Assembly (NCBI GenBank): GCA_017621495.1
Contig: JAGATB010000001.1
Coordinates: 1-54,309, forward strand
Source of the DNA: Clostridia bacterium
GTDB taxonomy: Bacteria; Bacillota; Clostridia; UMGS1810
DNA: 54,309 bases
Reading direction: 5' to 3'
Positions 7,486 to 14,311 of this stretch are shown here, piece after piece; the stretch's first letter is position 1; every line of letters begins with the position of its first letter. Both the position numbers and the translations under genes were made by a program. The notes beneath the pieces are model-generated. The model searched no databases, was not told where the DNA came from, and saw nothing but the letters and a program-made list of their open reading frames with translations.

Positions 7486-8241
7486 TCAACCGGTGACTGT
7501 TGTTTTATTTGAGCCTCGGTATTGCGACATAATCCAATACATAGCCATTTCCATATCAATTTCATGACCGCCATCAAAAACATCAAGAAACACACGCGCA
7601 TTTGGATATTTTGACATTATTTCTTCGTATAATTCTAAACTTTGTGATACAGGTACAACAGGATCAAATTTGCCGTGAAAAATTTTAAGATTTGCTTTTG
7701 CAATATTTTCTATGTAGTTAAAAGGCGATCTTTTTTTCATCTCTTTATCATCGTTACTGCAACAAGCCAAAACATGATCACGATAATCAGTGTTTTGATT
7801 TACCCATTTTTCAAGGTCTGTTATCGGCACATATGCTCCAATTGCTTTAAAGTATTCAGGACAAAATCCCGCCATCAACAAAGACATATGACCACCGCCA
7901 CTAAGTCCTAACAAGAATATATTATCCTTATCAACATTTTCGTTCTCTATAATATAATCAATTGTATCCTTTATATCCTGTTTGGCATAATCTGAACCAC
8001 ACGCTTGAGTACAAATAGGATTTGTTTTTAAATTGCTGCCCCTAAACTCAGGTAACAATAAATTAAAATCGTACTTTTCTGCATAAGGTAACATGTTGTC
8101 AATCTGGTTGAATCGGTCATAACTCCATGTGTGTAACCCAACCAGCAATGGCCTTTTTTCATGTGTGTTTGATCTATAAAACAGTGATGGTTGAATCGAG
8201 CTATCCTTAGTTGATTTTATTAAAATCTCTATTTCTTTCAC
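7486..8241 (-). CDS. Alpha/beta hydrolase (prolyl-oligopeptidase/esterase-like)
   Basis: A protein of 251 residues with a GTG start at 8241 preceded by AAAAGGGG. It has the alpha/beta-hydrolase layout: an oxyanion region near GLHTWSYD (residues 35-42), the nucleophile elbow GLSGGGH with S114, a catalytic acid D193 in HGKFDPVVPVSQS and a histidine H226 in GGHEID. No signal peptide, so it is cytoplasmic. Such proteins act as carboxylesterases or small peptidases; the HGKFDPVVPV motif fits the peptidase_S9/acetyl-esterase side. It is monocistronic, downstream of the antitoxin locus and separated from it by a terminator. Confidence 0.8.
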   Translation of the reverse strand: MKEIEILIKSTKDSSIQPSLFYRSNTHEKRPLLVGLHTWSYDRFNQIDNMLPYAEKYDFNLLLPEFRGSNLKTNPICTQACGSDYAKQDIKDTIDYIIENENVDKDNIFLLGLSGGGHMSLLMAGFCPEYFKAIGAYVPITDLEKWVNQNTDYRDHVLACCSNDDKEMKKRSPFNYIENIAKANLKIFHGKFDPVVPVSQSLELYEEIMSKYPNARVFLDVFDGGHEIDMEMAMYWIMSQYRGSNKTTVTG

Positions 8242-8311
8242 TTATTTTTCCCCTTTTCTGCAATATTCGACAATCTTTATAGTCTTGTATTAAGTCAATA
8301 CCAAAAAATTT

Positions 8312-8346
8312 AACCGATGCAGACAGAAATATCTACATCGGTTTTT
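8312..8346 (-). terminator. Bidirectional terminator below the toxin remnant
   Basis: AACCGATG and CATCGGTT form a stem at 8312-8343, with T runs on both strands (GGTTTTTC on plus, AATTTTTTGG on minus). It lies 5 bp after the truncated toxin's stop codon on the minus strand. Confidence 0.7.
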
Positions 8347-8347
8347 C

Positions 8348-8458
8348 TTAAAACAAATCACTGTGTGTTCCTGTTCTTGTAATATATAATATTAATTCGT
8401 CGTCTGCAATCTCATAAATCAATAGCCAATCCGACGTAATATGACATTCCGAATACAT
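8348..8458 (-). pseudogene. YafQ/RelE-type toxin remnant (C-terminal ~36 residues only)
   Basis: Starting with an ATG that overlaps the antitoxin stop codon (TAATG), a 36-codon frame encodes MYSECHITSDWLLIYEI and ends THSDLF. This matches the C-terminal beta-sheet of YafQ-family mRNA interferases, where 'CHI.PDWLLIY' and 'TGTHSDLF' carry catalytic His and Phe positions. Full-length members are about 90 residues, so the first ~55 are missing. The frame and terminator are intact, which suggests a clean internal deletion that left antitoxin and terminator behind. It is almost certainly inactive as a ribonuclease. Confidence 0.75.
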
Positions 8459-8733
8459 TAACCCAGCAACTCCTTCATCATATCGTCAACATTTGTATAT
8501 GTTTTTCCTAGAGAAGGATTTTTCTTCATTGCTCTTACTTCCTCAATAGCTTCGATTGTTTCGCTATTTGGCACTCTCATAGATATATCGAACGGAATTC
8601 TCTGCTCCCTTACCGCCTGTTTTGCCGACAAAGTGAAAAACGTTGTCATATCCATTCCAAGATTGGAAACAAGCTCCTGAAGTTGAGTTTTCAATTCTTC
8701 ATCCATGCGCATTGTTACATTTGTAGCAGCCAT
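8458..8733 (-). CDS. RelB/DinJ-family antitoxin
   Basis: A protein of 91 residues. ATG 8733 is preferred because the upstream GTG (8751) overlaps the AAGGAGG ribosome site. The N-terminus (ATNVTMRMDEELKTQLQ) is a ribbon-helix-helix DNA-binding module that normally dimerises and represses its own promoter. The following FFTLSAKQAVREQRIPFDI is the DinJ/RelB signature, and the C-terminal part would wrap the toxin. It has its own promoter at 8756-8784. The toxin downstream is beheaded, so this is an antitoxin without a functional partner at this locus. Confidence 0.88.
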   Translation of the reverse strand: MAATNVTMRMDEELKTQLQELVSNLGMDMTTFFTLSAKQAVREQRIPFDISMRVPNSETIEAIEEVRAMKKNPSLGKTYTNVDDMMKELLG

Positions 8734-8755
8734 AATATCAGCCTCCTTCACATAT

Positions 8756-8784
8756 ATAATACCATAGAAGAATTACTTTGTCAA
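8756..8784 (-). promoter_or_regulatory. Promoter of the antitoxin operon
   Basis: On the minus strand: TTGACA (8784-8779), 17-bp spacer, TATTAT (8761-8756), about 23 bp before the antitoxin ATG. Close to consensus. Confidence 0.8.
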
Positions 8785-8834
8785 TATATTATATGTGCGT
8801 TGTTATAATAATATACATACTTTATTAATTAGCT

Positions 8835-10163
8835 TTAAAGCAATGATGCCATATACATTGGAATATATAAAATATCAGCATCTTTTGCTAAATCCTTTGT
8901 ATATACAATATATTTTTCCAAAATCCGACTTGAGAATTTTCTGCAAAACTCATCAAGAGATATGTGAGTTTTGTAGCCTGATGATTTTACTTCAATCGGA
9001 CAAATCTTATTTTTGCGGGTAATAAGAAAATCAATTTCGTAATTATGCTTTGAGTTTTCTTTTCTCCAACAATGATAAAATAATTCGTTGCCGTTTGCAG
9101 CAAGTGTCTGTGCAATTGCATTTTCGTACAGATATCCAAGATTTGCTGAAAGCTTATCGTTTAACAGTTTATCGTAAATTTCATTTTCTGTAAAATCTTT
9201 GTCCTTAAACATTAGAGTGGTAAAGAGTCCTGTGTCTCCGACAAATAGTTTGAATAGTTTTAAATCCTTGTTTGCAGAAAGACCGGAATTAGGATCATTT
9301 GCACGGTATGATATAAGAACGGTTTTGGAGTTAACCATTTCTGCCAATAATTCAAGAATGCTATCAGCTCTTTCATTTTCAAGAACACTTGATACCTGAT
9401 ATCTGGAAGCATTTTTGTTAAGCTGTGCAGGAATGGCATCAAACAGCATAGAAATTCTTCCTGTGGGATCGATTTTCTTGAAATCGTCATCGTAGAGCTT
9501 GAGAATATCTCTTTTTACGAGATCAACTTTTCTAAAATTGTTAGTCGTGATATATTCACTCACTGCTTGAGGCATACCGCCTACAAGCATATACAATCTG
9601 AAATCACGCATCATCTTTCGGCTCATAGCATCACCAAGAGAAATTTTTGCATCATATGCTTTTTTGAGCAGTGGAATTGTTGTATTATCTCCAAGCGCCC
9701 AACGGAATTCTTCATAGTCCATAGGAAACATATTGATTTTTCTTTCTTCGCTTGGAATGAGAATATTTTGTACATTTTTCTTTATGCTGATAAGAGAACC
9801 TGTTTCGATGTAATCATAGCGATGGTCTTTTACAAGCACTTTAATTGCCTGCCGCGCAAGAGGACAGAACTGAACCTCATCAAATATAATCAGCGACTTC
9901 CTTTCCACTAAGTCTACATGATATTGCAATTGTAACTGCAAAAAGAAATAATTAAGGTCTGACATATCGAGGAATAGGTCCTTTACAGGTTGCGGTGCAA
10001 AAGCAAAATCAATTAAAATGTAACTCTCATATTCTTTTTTTCCAAATTCTTCGACAACTGTAGACTTACCGATACGCCTAGCCCCTTCTACAAGAAGAGC
10101 TGTATGACCATCGGACTCGTTTTTCCACTCAAGCAGCTTATCATAAATTTTTCTTTTAAACAC
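8835..10163 (-). CDS. AAA ATPase with DUF4143 C-terminal domain
   Basis: About 442 residues. GTG at 10163 is spaced correctly after a GAGGT site; GTG at 10169 overlaps it. An N-terminal P-loop NTPase has Walker A (EGARRIGKSTVVEEFG, residues ~26-41), Walker B (SLIIFDEVQF) and a sensor-like ETGSLISIK segment. The C-terminal part (about residues 290-435) has NELFYHCWRKENSKHNYEIDFL and CPIEVKSSGYK, the nuclease-like 'E-D-EVK' pattern of the DUF4143 domain. This family is abundant in anaerobes; its role is unproven, with links to mobile DNA and defence suggested. Two 21-bp repeats overlap its promoter. Confidence 0.85.
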   Translation of the reverse strand: MFKRKIYDKLLEWKNESDGHTALLVEGARRIGKSTVVEEFGKKEYESYILIDFAFAPQPVKDLFLDMSDLNYFFLQLQLQYHVDLVERKSLIIFDEVQFCPLARQAIKVLVKDHRYDYIETGSLISIKKNVQNILIPSEERKINMFPMDYEEFRWALGDNTTIPLLKKAYDAKISLGDAMSRKMMRDFRLYMLVGGMPQAVSEYITTNNFRKVDLVKRDILKLYDDDFKKIDPTGRISMLFDAIPAQLNKNASRYQVSSVLENERADSILELLAEMVNSKTVLISYRANDPNSGLSANKDLKLFKLFVGDTGLFTTLMFKDKDFTENEIYDKLLNDKLSANLGYLYENAIAQTLAANGNELFYHCWRKENSKHNYEIDFLITRKNKICPIEVKSSGYKTHISLDEFCRKFSSRILEKYIVYTKDLAKDADILYIPMYMASLL

Positions 10164-10201
10164 AACCACACCTCAAAATCTCTGAATTTATTTTGCGGTG
10201 T

Positions 10202-10258
10202 TACCACAAAATCTCAAATTGTTTATAATCATTATACCACAAAATCTCAAATTGTCAA
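10202..10258 (-). promoter_or_regulatory. Promoter with twin 21-bp direct repeats (operator candidate)
   Basis: On the minus strand TTGACA (10258-10253), 16-bp spacer, TATAAT (10236-10231). Two identical copies of a 21-bp sequence (plus strand TACCACAAAATCTCAAATTG plus T) lie at 10202-10222 and 10235-10255. The second fills the spacer and the first covers the start-site region. Centres are 33 bp apart, about three helical turns, so two dimers could bind the same DNA face. This looks like autoregulation or a dedicated repressor. Confidence 0.65.
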
Positions 10259-10333
10259 GATTTTTAATTATTTTTTAAAATCATTAACCTAAAATTTCGT
10301 CGTATCAAAATATGAGCCACCTTAAACAAAGAA

Positions 10334-10372
10334 AAGCGGAATCGAGAATTGCAAAAAATCTCGGTTCCGCTT
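10334..10372 (-). terminator. Terminator for the pyridoxamine kinase unit
   Basis: AAGCGGAATCGAGA and TCTCGGTTCCGCTT form a 14-bp stem with one mismatch. On the minus strand it is followed by CTTTTCTTTG. It lies between the kinase gene and the ATPase promoter. Confidence 0.7.
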
Positions 10373-10382
10373 GTTTCATTTC

Positions 10383-10430
10383 CACCTCATCCACCGCAAA
10401 CGATCCCCCTTCCCCTCAAGGGGAAGGCTT
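10383..10430. repeat. REP-like repeat (copy 3)
   Basis: CACCTCATCCACCGCAAACG, then CCTTCCCCTCAAGGGGAAGG. It is the single-hairpin form of the family. It overlaps the 3' end of the pyridoxamine kinase gene, whose last codons and TGA are supplied by the repeat. Confidence 0.75.
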
Positions 10431-11276
10431 TTTCGGAATATTTATCATATCCGTAATCCGATATAAACACTGTTCAAACTTAACTCCATAGTAGTATTTA
10501 TCCTTCTCATCCTGGGTGGCGAGGATACTCTCGTACACGAAGTCTATTGACGTGTGCAGAGACTGCTCCAGGCTAAATCCGTATGTGAGCGACGAGCACA
10601 GTACACTTGCAAATATATCTCCCGTGCCGTAGTAGCAACCGGGGATTTTGGGCCTCAGGTAGGTATCTGTTTTGCCGCTTGCGGCATCCAGGCACATTGC
10701 GCCAAATTTATCATCCATGCATATGCCGGTTATTATTATGGTTTTGGCTCCTGTGGAGCACAGCTCATCTGCCAGAGACTTGATATAATTTTCGTTGTGG
10801 GTCTCTTGATATTCAATACCTGTAAGGCAGCATGCTTCGGTCACGTTGGGGCATATTATATCTGCATGCGAGCACAGAGAGCGCATCTTCAGTGCAAATC
10901 CCCGGTCAAATCCGCTGTATAGTCTGCCTTCGTCACCCATGACGGGGTCAACGAATATCAGGTTGTTTTCGGTTTTGAAGTCTGTAAAAAGCTTCTCTAC
11001 GATATCCAGCTGGTGTATACTGCCCAGATACCCTGAGTACATAGCATCAAACTCGATGCCCAGGCTTTGCCAGTGTCTGTTTATGGCAGGCATATCATCC
11101 GTGAGGTCTCTGAAGGTGTAATCCTCAAAGCCGGCTCCGGTATGAGTGGACAGTACTGCAGTGGGCAGTACCACCGGTTCTATGCCGAAGGCGGATATAA
11201 TCGGTATTGCAGCTGTAAGTGAGCATTTGCCCAGGCAGGATATATCCTGCACTGTAAGCAATCTTTTTTGTAACAT
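10416..11276 (-). CDS. pdxY: Pyridoxamine/pyridoxal kinase
   Basis: A protein of 286 residues. ATG 11276 follows AAAGGTGAT; an upstream in-frame start (11345) would run through a foldback repeat and is rejected. It is a ribokinase-fold enzyme: an N-terminal TVQDISCLGKCSLTAAIPI substrate-binding strand, LSTHTGAGFEDYTFRDL, VDPVMGDEGRLYSGFD and the phosphate-binding CYYGTGDIFASVL near the C-terminus, where the GTGD aspartate is the catalytic base. It phosphorylates B6 vitamers to pyridoxal-phosphate precursors in the cytoplasm. The next gene upstream on this strand is ilvE, a PLP enzyme. The C-terminal KKPSP tail is encoded by a REP-like repeat. Confidence 0.88.
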   Translation of the reverse strand: MLQKRLLTVQDISCLGKCSLTAAIPIISAFGIEPVVLPTAVLSTHTGAGFEDYTFRDLTDDMPAINRHWQSLGIEFDAMYSGYLGSIHQLDIVEKLFTDFKTENNLIFVDPVMGDEGRLYSGFDRGFALKMRSLCSHADIICPNVTEACCLTGIEYQETHNENYIKSLADELCSTGAKTIIITGICMDDKFGAMCLDAASGKTDTYLRPKIPGCYYGTGDIFASVLCSSLTYGFSLEQSLHTSIDFVYESILATQDEKDKYYYGVKFEQCLYRITDMINIPKKPSP

Positions 11277-11297
11277 AATATCACCTTTGAGGAATAC

Positions 11298-11411
11298 GGA
11301 CTGTAAAAAGCTACAACATCCATGGGGACGGAGCTGTTTTGTCATATAAAACCCAGGTTTTACATGACAAAATCACCTGCCGTCCCCTTCTGTCATGACT
11401 TTTTACAGTCC
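11298..11411. repeat. 114-bp foldback element between pdxY and ilvE
   Basis: Outer arms GGACTGTAAAAAG and CTTTTTACAGTCC enclose inner arms GGGGACGG...TTTTGTCAT and ATGACAAAA...CCGTCCCC with a tiny centre. The whole intergenic gap therefore folds into one imperfect hairpin. It may serve as the ilvE transcription end or be a non-autonomous MITE-like insertion. The outer arm resembles the aroF terminator stem (CTGTAAAAGT). Confidence 0.75.
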
Positions 11412-11420
11412 TTAAATTTC

Positions 11421-12446
11421 TTATTTTATAACTCTGATCCAGCCTTCGGGAGCTTCTATTCTGCCCATCTGAATTCCGGTGAGAGTGTCGTATAGCTTTT
11501 TGGTAACGGGACCCATTTCTGTCATGCCGCTGGGCAGGCAGATTTCATTGCCGTGATCCACAATCTTGCCTACGGGCGAGATTACAGCCGCAGTACCGCA
11601 CAGTCCGCACTCAGCCATGTCCTTAACTTCAGTAAACGGGATTTCTCTTTCTTCAGCTTCCAGACCCAAGTATTCTTTAGCAACGTACATGAGTGACCTT
11701 CTTGTGATTGATGGGAGGATAGTGCTTGACTTAGGTGTTACTACCTTGCCGTCCTTGGTTACGAAAAGGAAGTTAGCTCCGCCTGTCTCTTCTACCTTGG
11801 TACGTGTCTTGGCATCGAGGTACATGTTTTCATCATAGCCCTCATCATGAGCAGTTACGATTGCGTGGAGGCTCATAGCATAGTTAAGACCTGCCTTTAT
11901 ATGACCGGTACCGCAGGGAGCTGCACGGTCAAAATCACATACTCTAAGTGTCAGAGGCTTAACGCCGCCTTTGAAGTAAGGACCTACCGGAGTAGCCAGT
12001 ATTCTGAACTGATACTCTGTAGCCGGTTTAACACCGATTACTGCATTGGTAGCAAACATATACGGACGCAGATACAGTGATGCACCGCTGCCGAAGGGGG
12101 GTACCCATGCCGCATTTGCCTTAACTACCTTTTCTACAGCTTCTATAAACTTATCCTCGGGATATACAGGCATCTCCATTCTTCTGCAGGAGTCTGCCAT
12201 TCTGGAAGCATTGAGGTCGGGGCGGAATACCACTATGTCACCCTTTTCGGTGGTGTATGCCTTGAGACCTTCAAAGCAGGTCTGAGCGTACTGAAGTACA
12301 CCGGCGCACTCATTGATTACTACGTTGTTATCTGTAGTGAGCTCGCCGTCATCCCACTTACCATCTTTGAAATTAGCTACAAATCTGTAGTCTGTCTTTT
12401 GGTATGCGAAGCCCAGTGAGCCCCAGTCCAAATCTTTCTTTTCCAT
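11421..12446 (-). CDS. ilvE: Branched-chain amino acid aminotransferase
   Basis: A protein of 341 residues. ATG 12446 is correctly spaced from AAAGGA; an ATG three codons earlier abuts it. It is a fold-type IV PLP aminotransferase of the group II BCAT subfamily: YFKGG, a PLP-lysine segment GTGHIKAGLNYAMSL, the VEETGGANFLFV motif that contacts the cofactor, and GTAAVISPVG near the C-terminus. It interconverts Leu, Ile and Val with their 2-oxo acids using 2-oxoglutarate. Cytoplasmic. It is transcribed away from the aroF leader region; no T-box or leader peptide is visible in front of it. Confidence 0.93.
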   Translation of the reverse strand: MEKKDLDWGSLGFAYQKTDYRFVANFKDGKWDDGELTTDNNVVINECAGVLQYAQTCFEGLKAYTTEKGDIVVFRPDLNASRMADSCRRMEMPVYPEDKFIEAVEKVVKANAAWVPPFGSGASLYLRPYMFATNAVIGVKPATEYQFRILATPVGPYFKGGVKPLTLRVCDFDRAAPCGTGHIKAGLNYAMSLHAIVTAHDEGYDENMYLDAKTRTKVEETGGANFLFVTKDGKVVTPKSSTILPSITRRSLMYVAKEYLGLEAEEREIPFTEVKDMAECGLCGTAAVISPVGKIVDHGNEICLPSGMTEMGPVTKKLYDTLTGIQMGRIEAPEGWIRVIK

Positions 12447-12713
12447 TATATTCATCCTTTCTTGGTATAATATTGCAATTCGTGAACACAAGACTTTCTT
12501 ACTTTGTGTTAGCGATATTTATATATTTTTATTTTAGCACATAGTGAGGTATAATTCAAATATTTTCTGTATAATTCTTGAAATTTTATAAGGATTGAGC
12601 ATTTTTGGTATGATATAAAGTACAATTTACAGCATAATTTTTTAAAATAGCTTGACTACGGTATAAAAATGCAATGTTTTTTGTAAATATTCAACATAAA
12701 TTTATAATTATGC
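12447..12713. other. AT-rich divergent intergenic region between ilvE and the aroF leader
   Basis: About 270 bp with no gene-like frame on either strand. It must hold the ilvE promoter (a TATTAT lies about 20 bp upstream of its ATG on the minus strand, with only a weak -35). No riboswitch, T-box or conserved stem could be recognised by eye. Confidence 0.4.
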
Positions 12714-12742
12714 TTGCATTTTGAATAAAAGAGTGGTAGAAT
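12714..12742 (+). promoter_or_regulatory. Promoter of the aroF leader transcript
   Basis: TTGCAT (12714-12719), 17-bp spacer, TAGAAT (12737-12742). The expected start site is about 12749, which places GGAG (12752-12755) and the leader ATG (12764) right at the mRNA 5' end. An in-frame ATG at 12743 would be outside the transcript. Confidence 0.75.
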
Positions 12743-12763
12743 ATGTCCAATGGAGATGATTTG

Positions 12764-12865
12764 ATGATTAATTCAAACGTTAAAAATTATATGCAGGCTT
12801 TCCGATTTAGCACTTTTAAGGGCTATGTCTTTTTTGCGTATGATTTTAACCAAAGTGAGTTATGA
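12764..12865 (+). CDS. Phe/Tyr-rich leader peptide upstream of aroF
   Basis: A 33-codon frame, ATG 12764 with GGAG eight bases upstream, ending TGA at 12863. Nine of 33 residues are aromatic: Phe at 13, 15, 18, 23, 24 and 28 and Tyr at 9, 21 and 26, with the cluster GYVFFAYDF just before the stop. It begins only ~15 nt from the predicted mRNA start and is followed by a terminator and then a DAHP synthase, the first enzyme of Phe/Tyr/Trp synthesis. This is the architecture of amino-acid attenuation, as in enterobacterial pheL. Ribosome stalling at Phe or Tyr codons would report aromatic starvation. It is not derived from a known gene fragment as far as I can see. Confidence 0.75.
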   Translation: MINSNVKNYMQAFRFSTFKGYVFFAYDFNQSEL

Positions 12866-12898
12866 TTTAATCACCGTATAGTATTTTATTAATTATTA

Positions 12899-12929
12899 AC
12901 GGAGCTCATTTTGGAGGCTCCGTTTTTTG
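12899..12929 (+). terminator. Attenuator terminator in the aroF leader
   Basis: ACGGAGC (12899-12905), an 11-base loop and GCTCCGT (12917-12923) are followed by six T residues. It lies between the leader stop codon (12865) and aroF (12991), so readthrough is required for aroF expression from the upstream promoter. Candidate competing pairings upstream (CCGT at 12874-12877; a GTGA/TCAC stem around the leader stop codon) are short, and the antiterminator is not settled. Confidence 0.7.
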
Positions 12930-12990
12930 TATTTGTTTTTAATGTAAGACGCGGAGCTTCTAAGGTGACTTCGCAAGGAGGAAATTTATT

Positions 12991-14007
12991 ATGATTATTA
13001 TCATGAGCCCTAAGGCAACTGAGAATGACGTTAATTCCGTTGCCGGTAAGCTCCGTGAAGTCTACGGAGTAAGCATTCAGGTAAATAAGGGCGTAGACTG
13101 CACTGTGCTCGGCGTTTTGGGCAACACCCATATCATAGATATGGATAAGGTGATGCTCCTGGACAATGTAGAGAAGGTAATGCCCGTAAGTGAGCCCTAT
13201 AAAAAGGCAAGCAGGAAGTTTCACCCCGAGGACAGTGTTATAGATTGCAGCGGTGCCAAGGTAGGCGGCAAGAAGCTCAGTATAATCGCCGGTCCCTGCT
13301 CGGTTGAAAGCATGGAGCAGATTACTGCTGTAGCCAAGGAGGTTAAGGCATCCGGAGCTTCTATGCTCAGAGGCGGTGCGTTCAAACCACGTTCCTCGCC
13401 GTATTCATTCCAGGGACTGGAGCTTGAGGGCCTTGATATGCTCCTGGAGGCAAAGGCTCAGACAGGACTGCCTATAGTTACAGAGATTATGTCTCCTGCT
13501 CTGGTAGAAAAGTTTGATTCCTGTGTAGATGTAATCCAGGTTGGTGCCAGAAATATGCAGAACTTTGACCTTTTGAAGGAGCTCTCCAAGACCAGAAAGC
13601 CCATTCTTTTGAAGAGAGGTCTTTCCGCTACGATTGAAGAGTGGCTCATGAGTGCAGAGTATATACTGGCAGGCGGCAACCCCAACGTAATCCTCTGTGA
13701 GAGAGGTATCAGAACCTTCGAGACATACACCAGAAACACTCTGGATTTAAGTGCTGTACCGGCTGTCAAGAAGCTTTCGCACCTTCCGGTTATCATAGAC
13801 CCGTCACATGCCACAGGTCTTAACTGGATGGTAGAGCCTCTTGCCATGGCGGCTGTGGCTGTGGGTGCAGACGGACTCATCATCGAAGTTCATAATGACC
13901 CCAAAAACGCAAAATGCGATGGTGCTCAGTCTATAACACCGGCTGCATTTGATGAACTGATGAAGAAAATCGACAGCATCGCCCCCGTGTTCAATAAAGA
14001 AATATAA
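12991..14007 (+). CDS. aroF: 3-deoxy-7-phosphoheptulonate (DAHP) synthase, type I-beta
   Basis: A protein of 338 residues with AAGGAGG just upstream of ATG 12991. An N-terminal ferredoxin-like regulatory domain of about 75 residues (MIIIMSPKATENDVNSVAGK) precedes the TIM-barrel. Active-site motifs are IAGPCSVES, RGGAFKPRSSPYSFQG, LLKRG, CERGIRTFE and PVIIDPSHATG, which bind PEP, erythrose-4-phosphate and the metal. It condenses these to DAHP, the first step to chorismate. The N-terminal domain is the known site of Tyr/Phe feedback in related enzymes. Expression is probably set by the leader peptide and attenuator upstream. A 16-bp-stem terminator follows, so it is monocistronic. Confidence 0.96.
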   Translation: MIIIMSPKATENDVNSVAGKLREVYGVSIQVNKGVDCTVLGVLGNTHIIDMDKVMLLDNVEKVMPVSEPYKKASRKFHPEDSVIDCSGAKVGGKKLSIIAGPCSVESMEQITAVAKEVKASGASMLRGGAFKPRSSPYSFQGLELEGLDMLLEAKAQTGLPIVTEIMSPALVEKFDSCVDVIQVGARNMQNFDLLKELSKTRKPILLKRGLSATIEEWLMSAEYILAGGNPNVILCERGIRTFETYTRNTLDLSAVPAVKKLSHLPVIIDPSHATGLNWMVEPLAMAAVAVGADGLIIEVHNDPKNAKCDGAQSITPAAFDELMKKIDSIAPVFNKEI

Positions 14008-14069
14008 AGGGCTGTAGAATTATAAAACAAAAAGCATTTTTGACAGAATAAAATTAAAAGAAAATATTT

Positions 14070-14120
14070 AAGGAGCTGTAAAAGTGACATCATCCGTTGT
14101 GACTTTTACAGCTCCTTTTC
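14070..14120 (+). terminator. Terminator after aroF
   Basis: AAGGAGCTGTAAAAGT and ACTTTTACAGCTCCTT form a perfect 16-bp stem followed by TTTCTTT. It is the boundary between the core-like genes and the glycan island. Confidence 0.85.
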
Positions 14121-14192
14121 TTTAAAAATTTACTTTGACTAATAGTAGATATTTGATATAATTTTAATAAAGTATAGGAAATTAATTTTACA

Positions 14193-14240
14193 AATAGCCG
14201 ATAAGTAAAAAAATATTTAACGAAATAAACAAAGAAAAAC
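14193..14240 (+). promoter_or_regulatory. Shared ~48-bp upstream element, copy A (candidate AraC site)
   Basis: AATAGCCGATA, then an A-rich tract (TAAAAAAAT), then TAAACAAAGAAAAA. The same blocks in the same order and almost the same spacing occur at 20030-20076 upstream of the nucleoside hydrolase operon. Copy A ends about 70 bp before the first start codon of the transporter unit. AraC-family activators commonly bind such sites just upstream of weak -35 regions. The rest of 14121-14311 is AT-rich with no gene. Confidence 0.6.
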
Positions 14241-14311
14241 ACAAAAAAATATGTTAAAGTGTATATAAAGAGTATTCTATAAATATTACAGAAGAATTTG
14301 AGGGCTGAATT

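Noticed and set aside
10202..10255. Two identical 21-bp repeats as a minimal CRISPR
   Set aside because: Only two units with a 12-bp gap, inside a clear promoter, and no cas gene nearby.
12447..12713. T-box or other riboswitch for ilvE or aroF
   Set aside because: No T-box consensus (AGGGTGG-like) or specifier stem could be found on either strand; the leader peptide explains the aroF side better.
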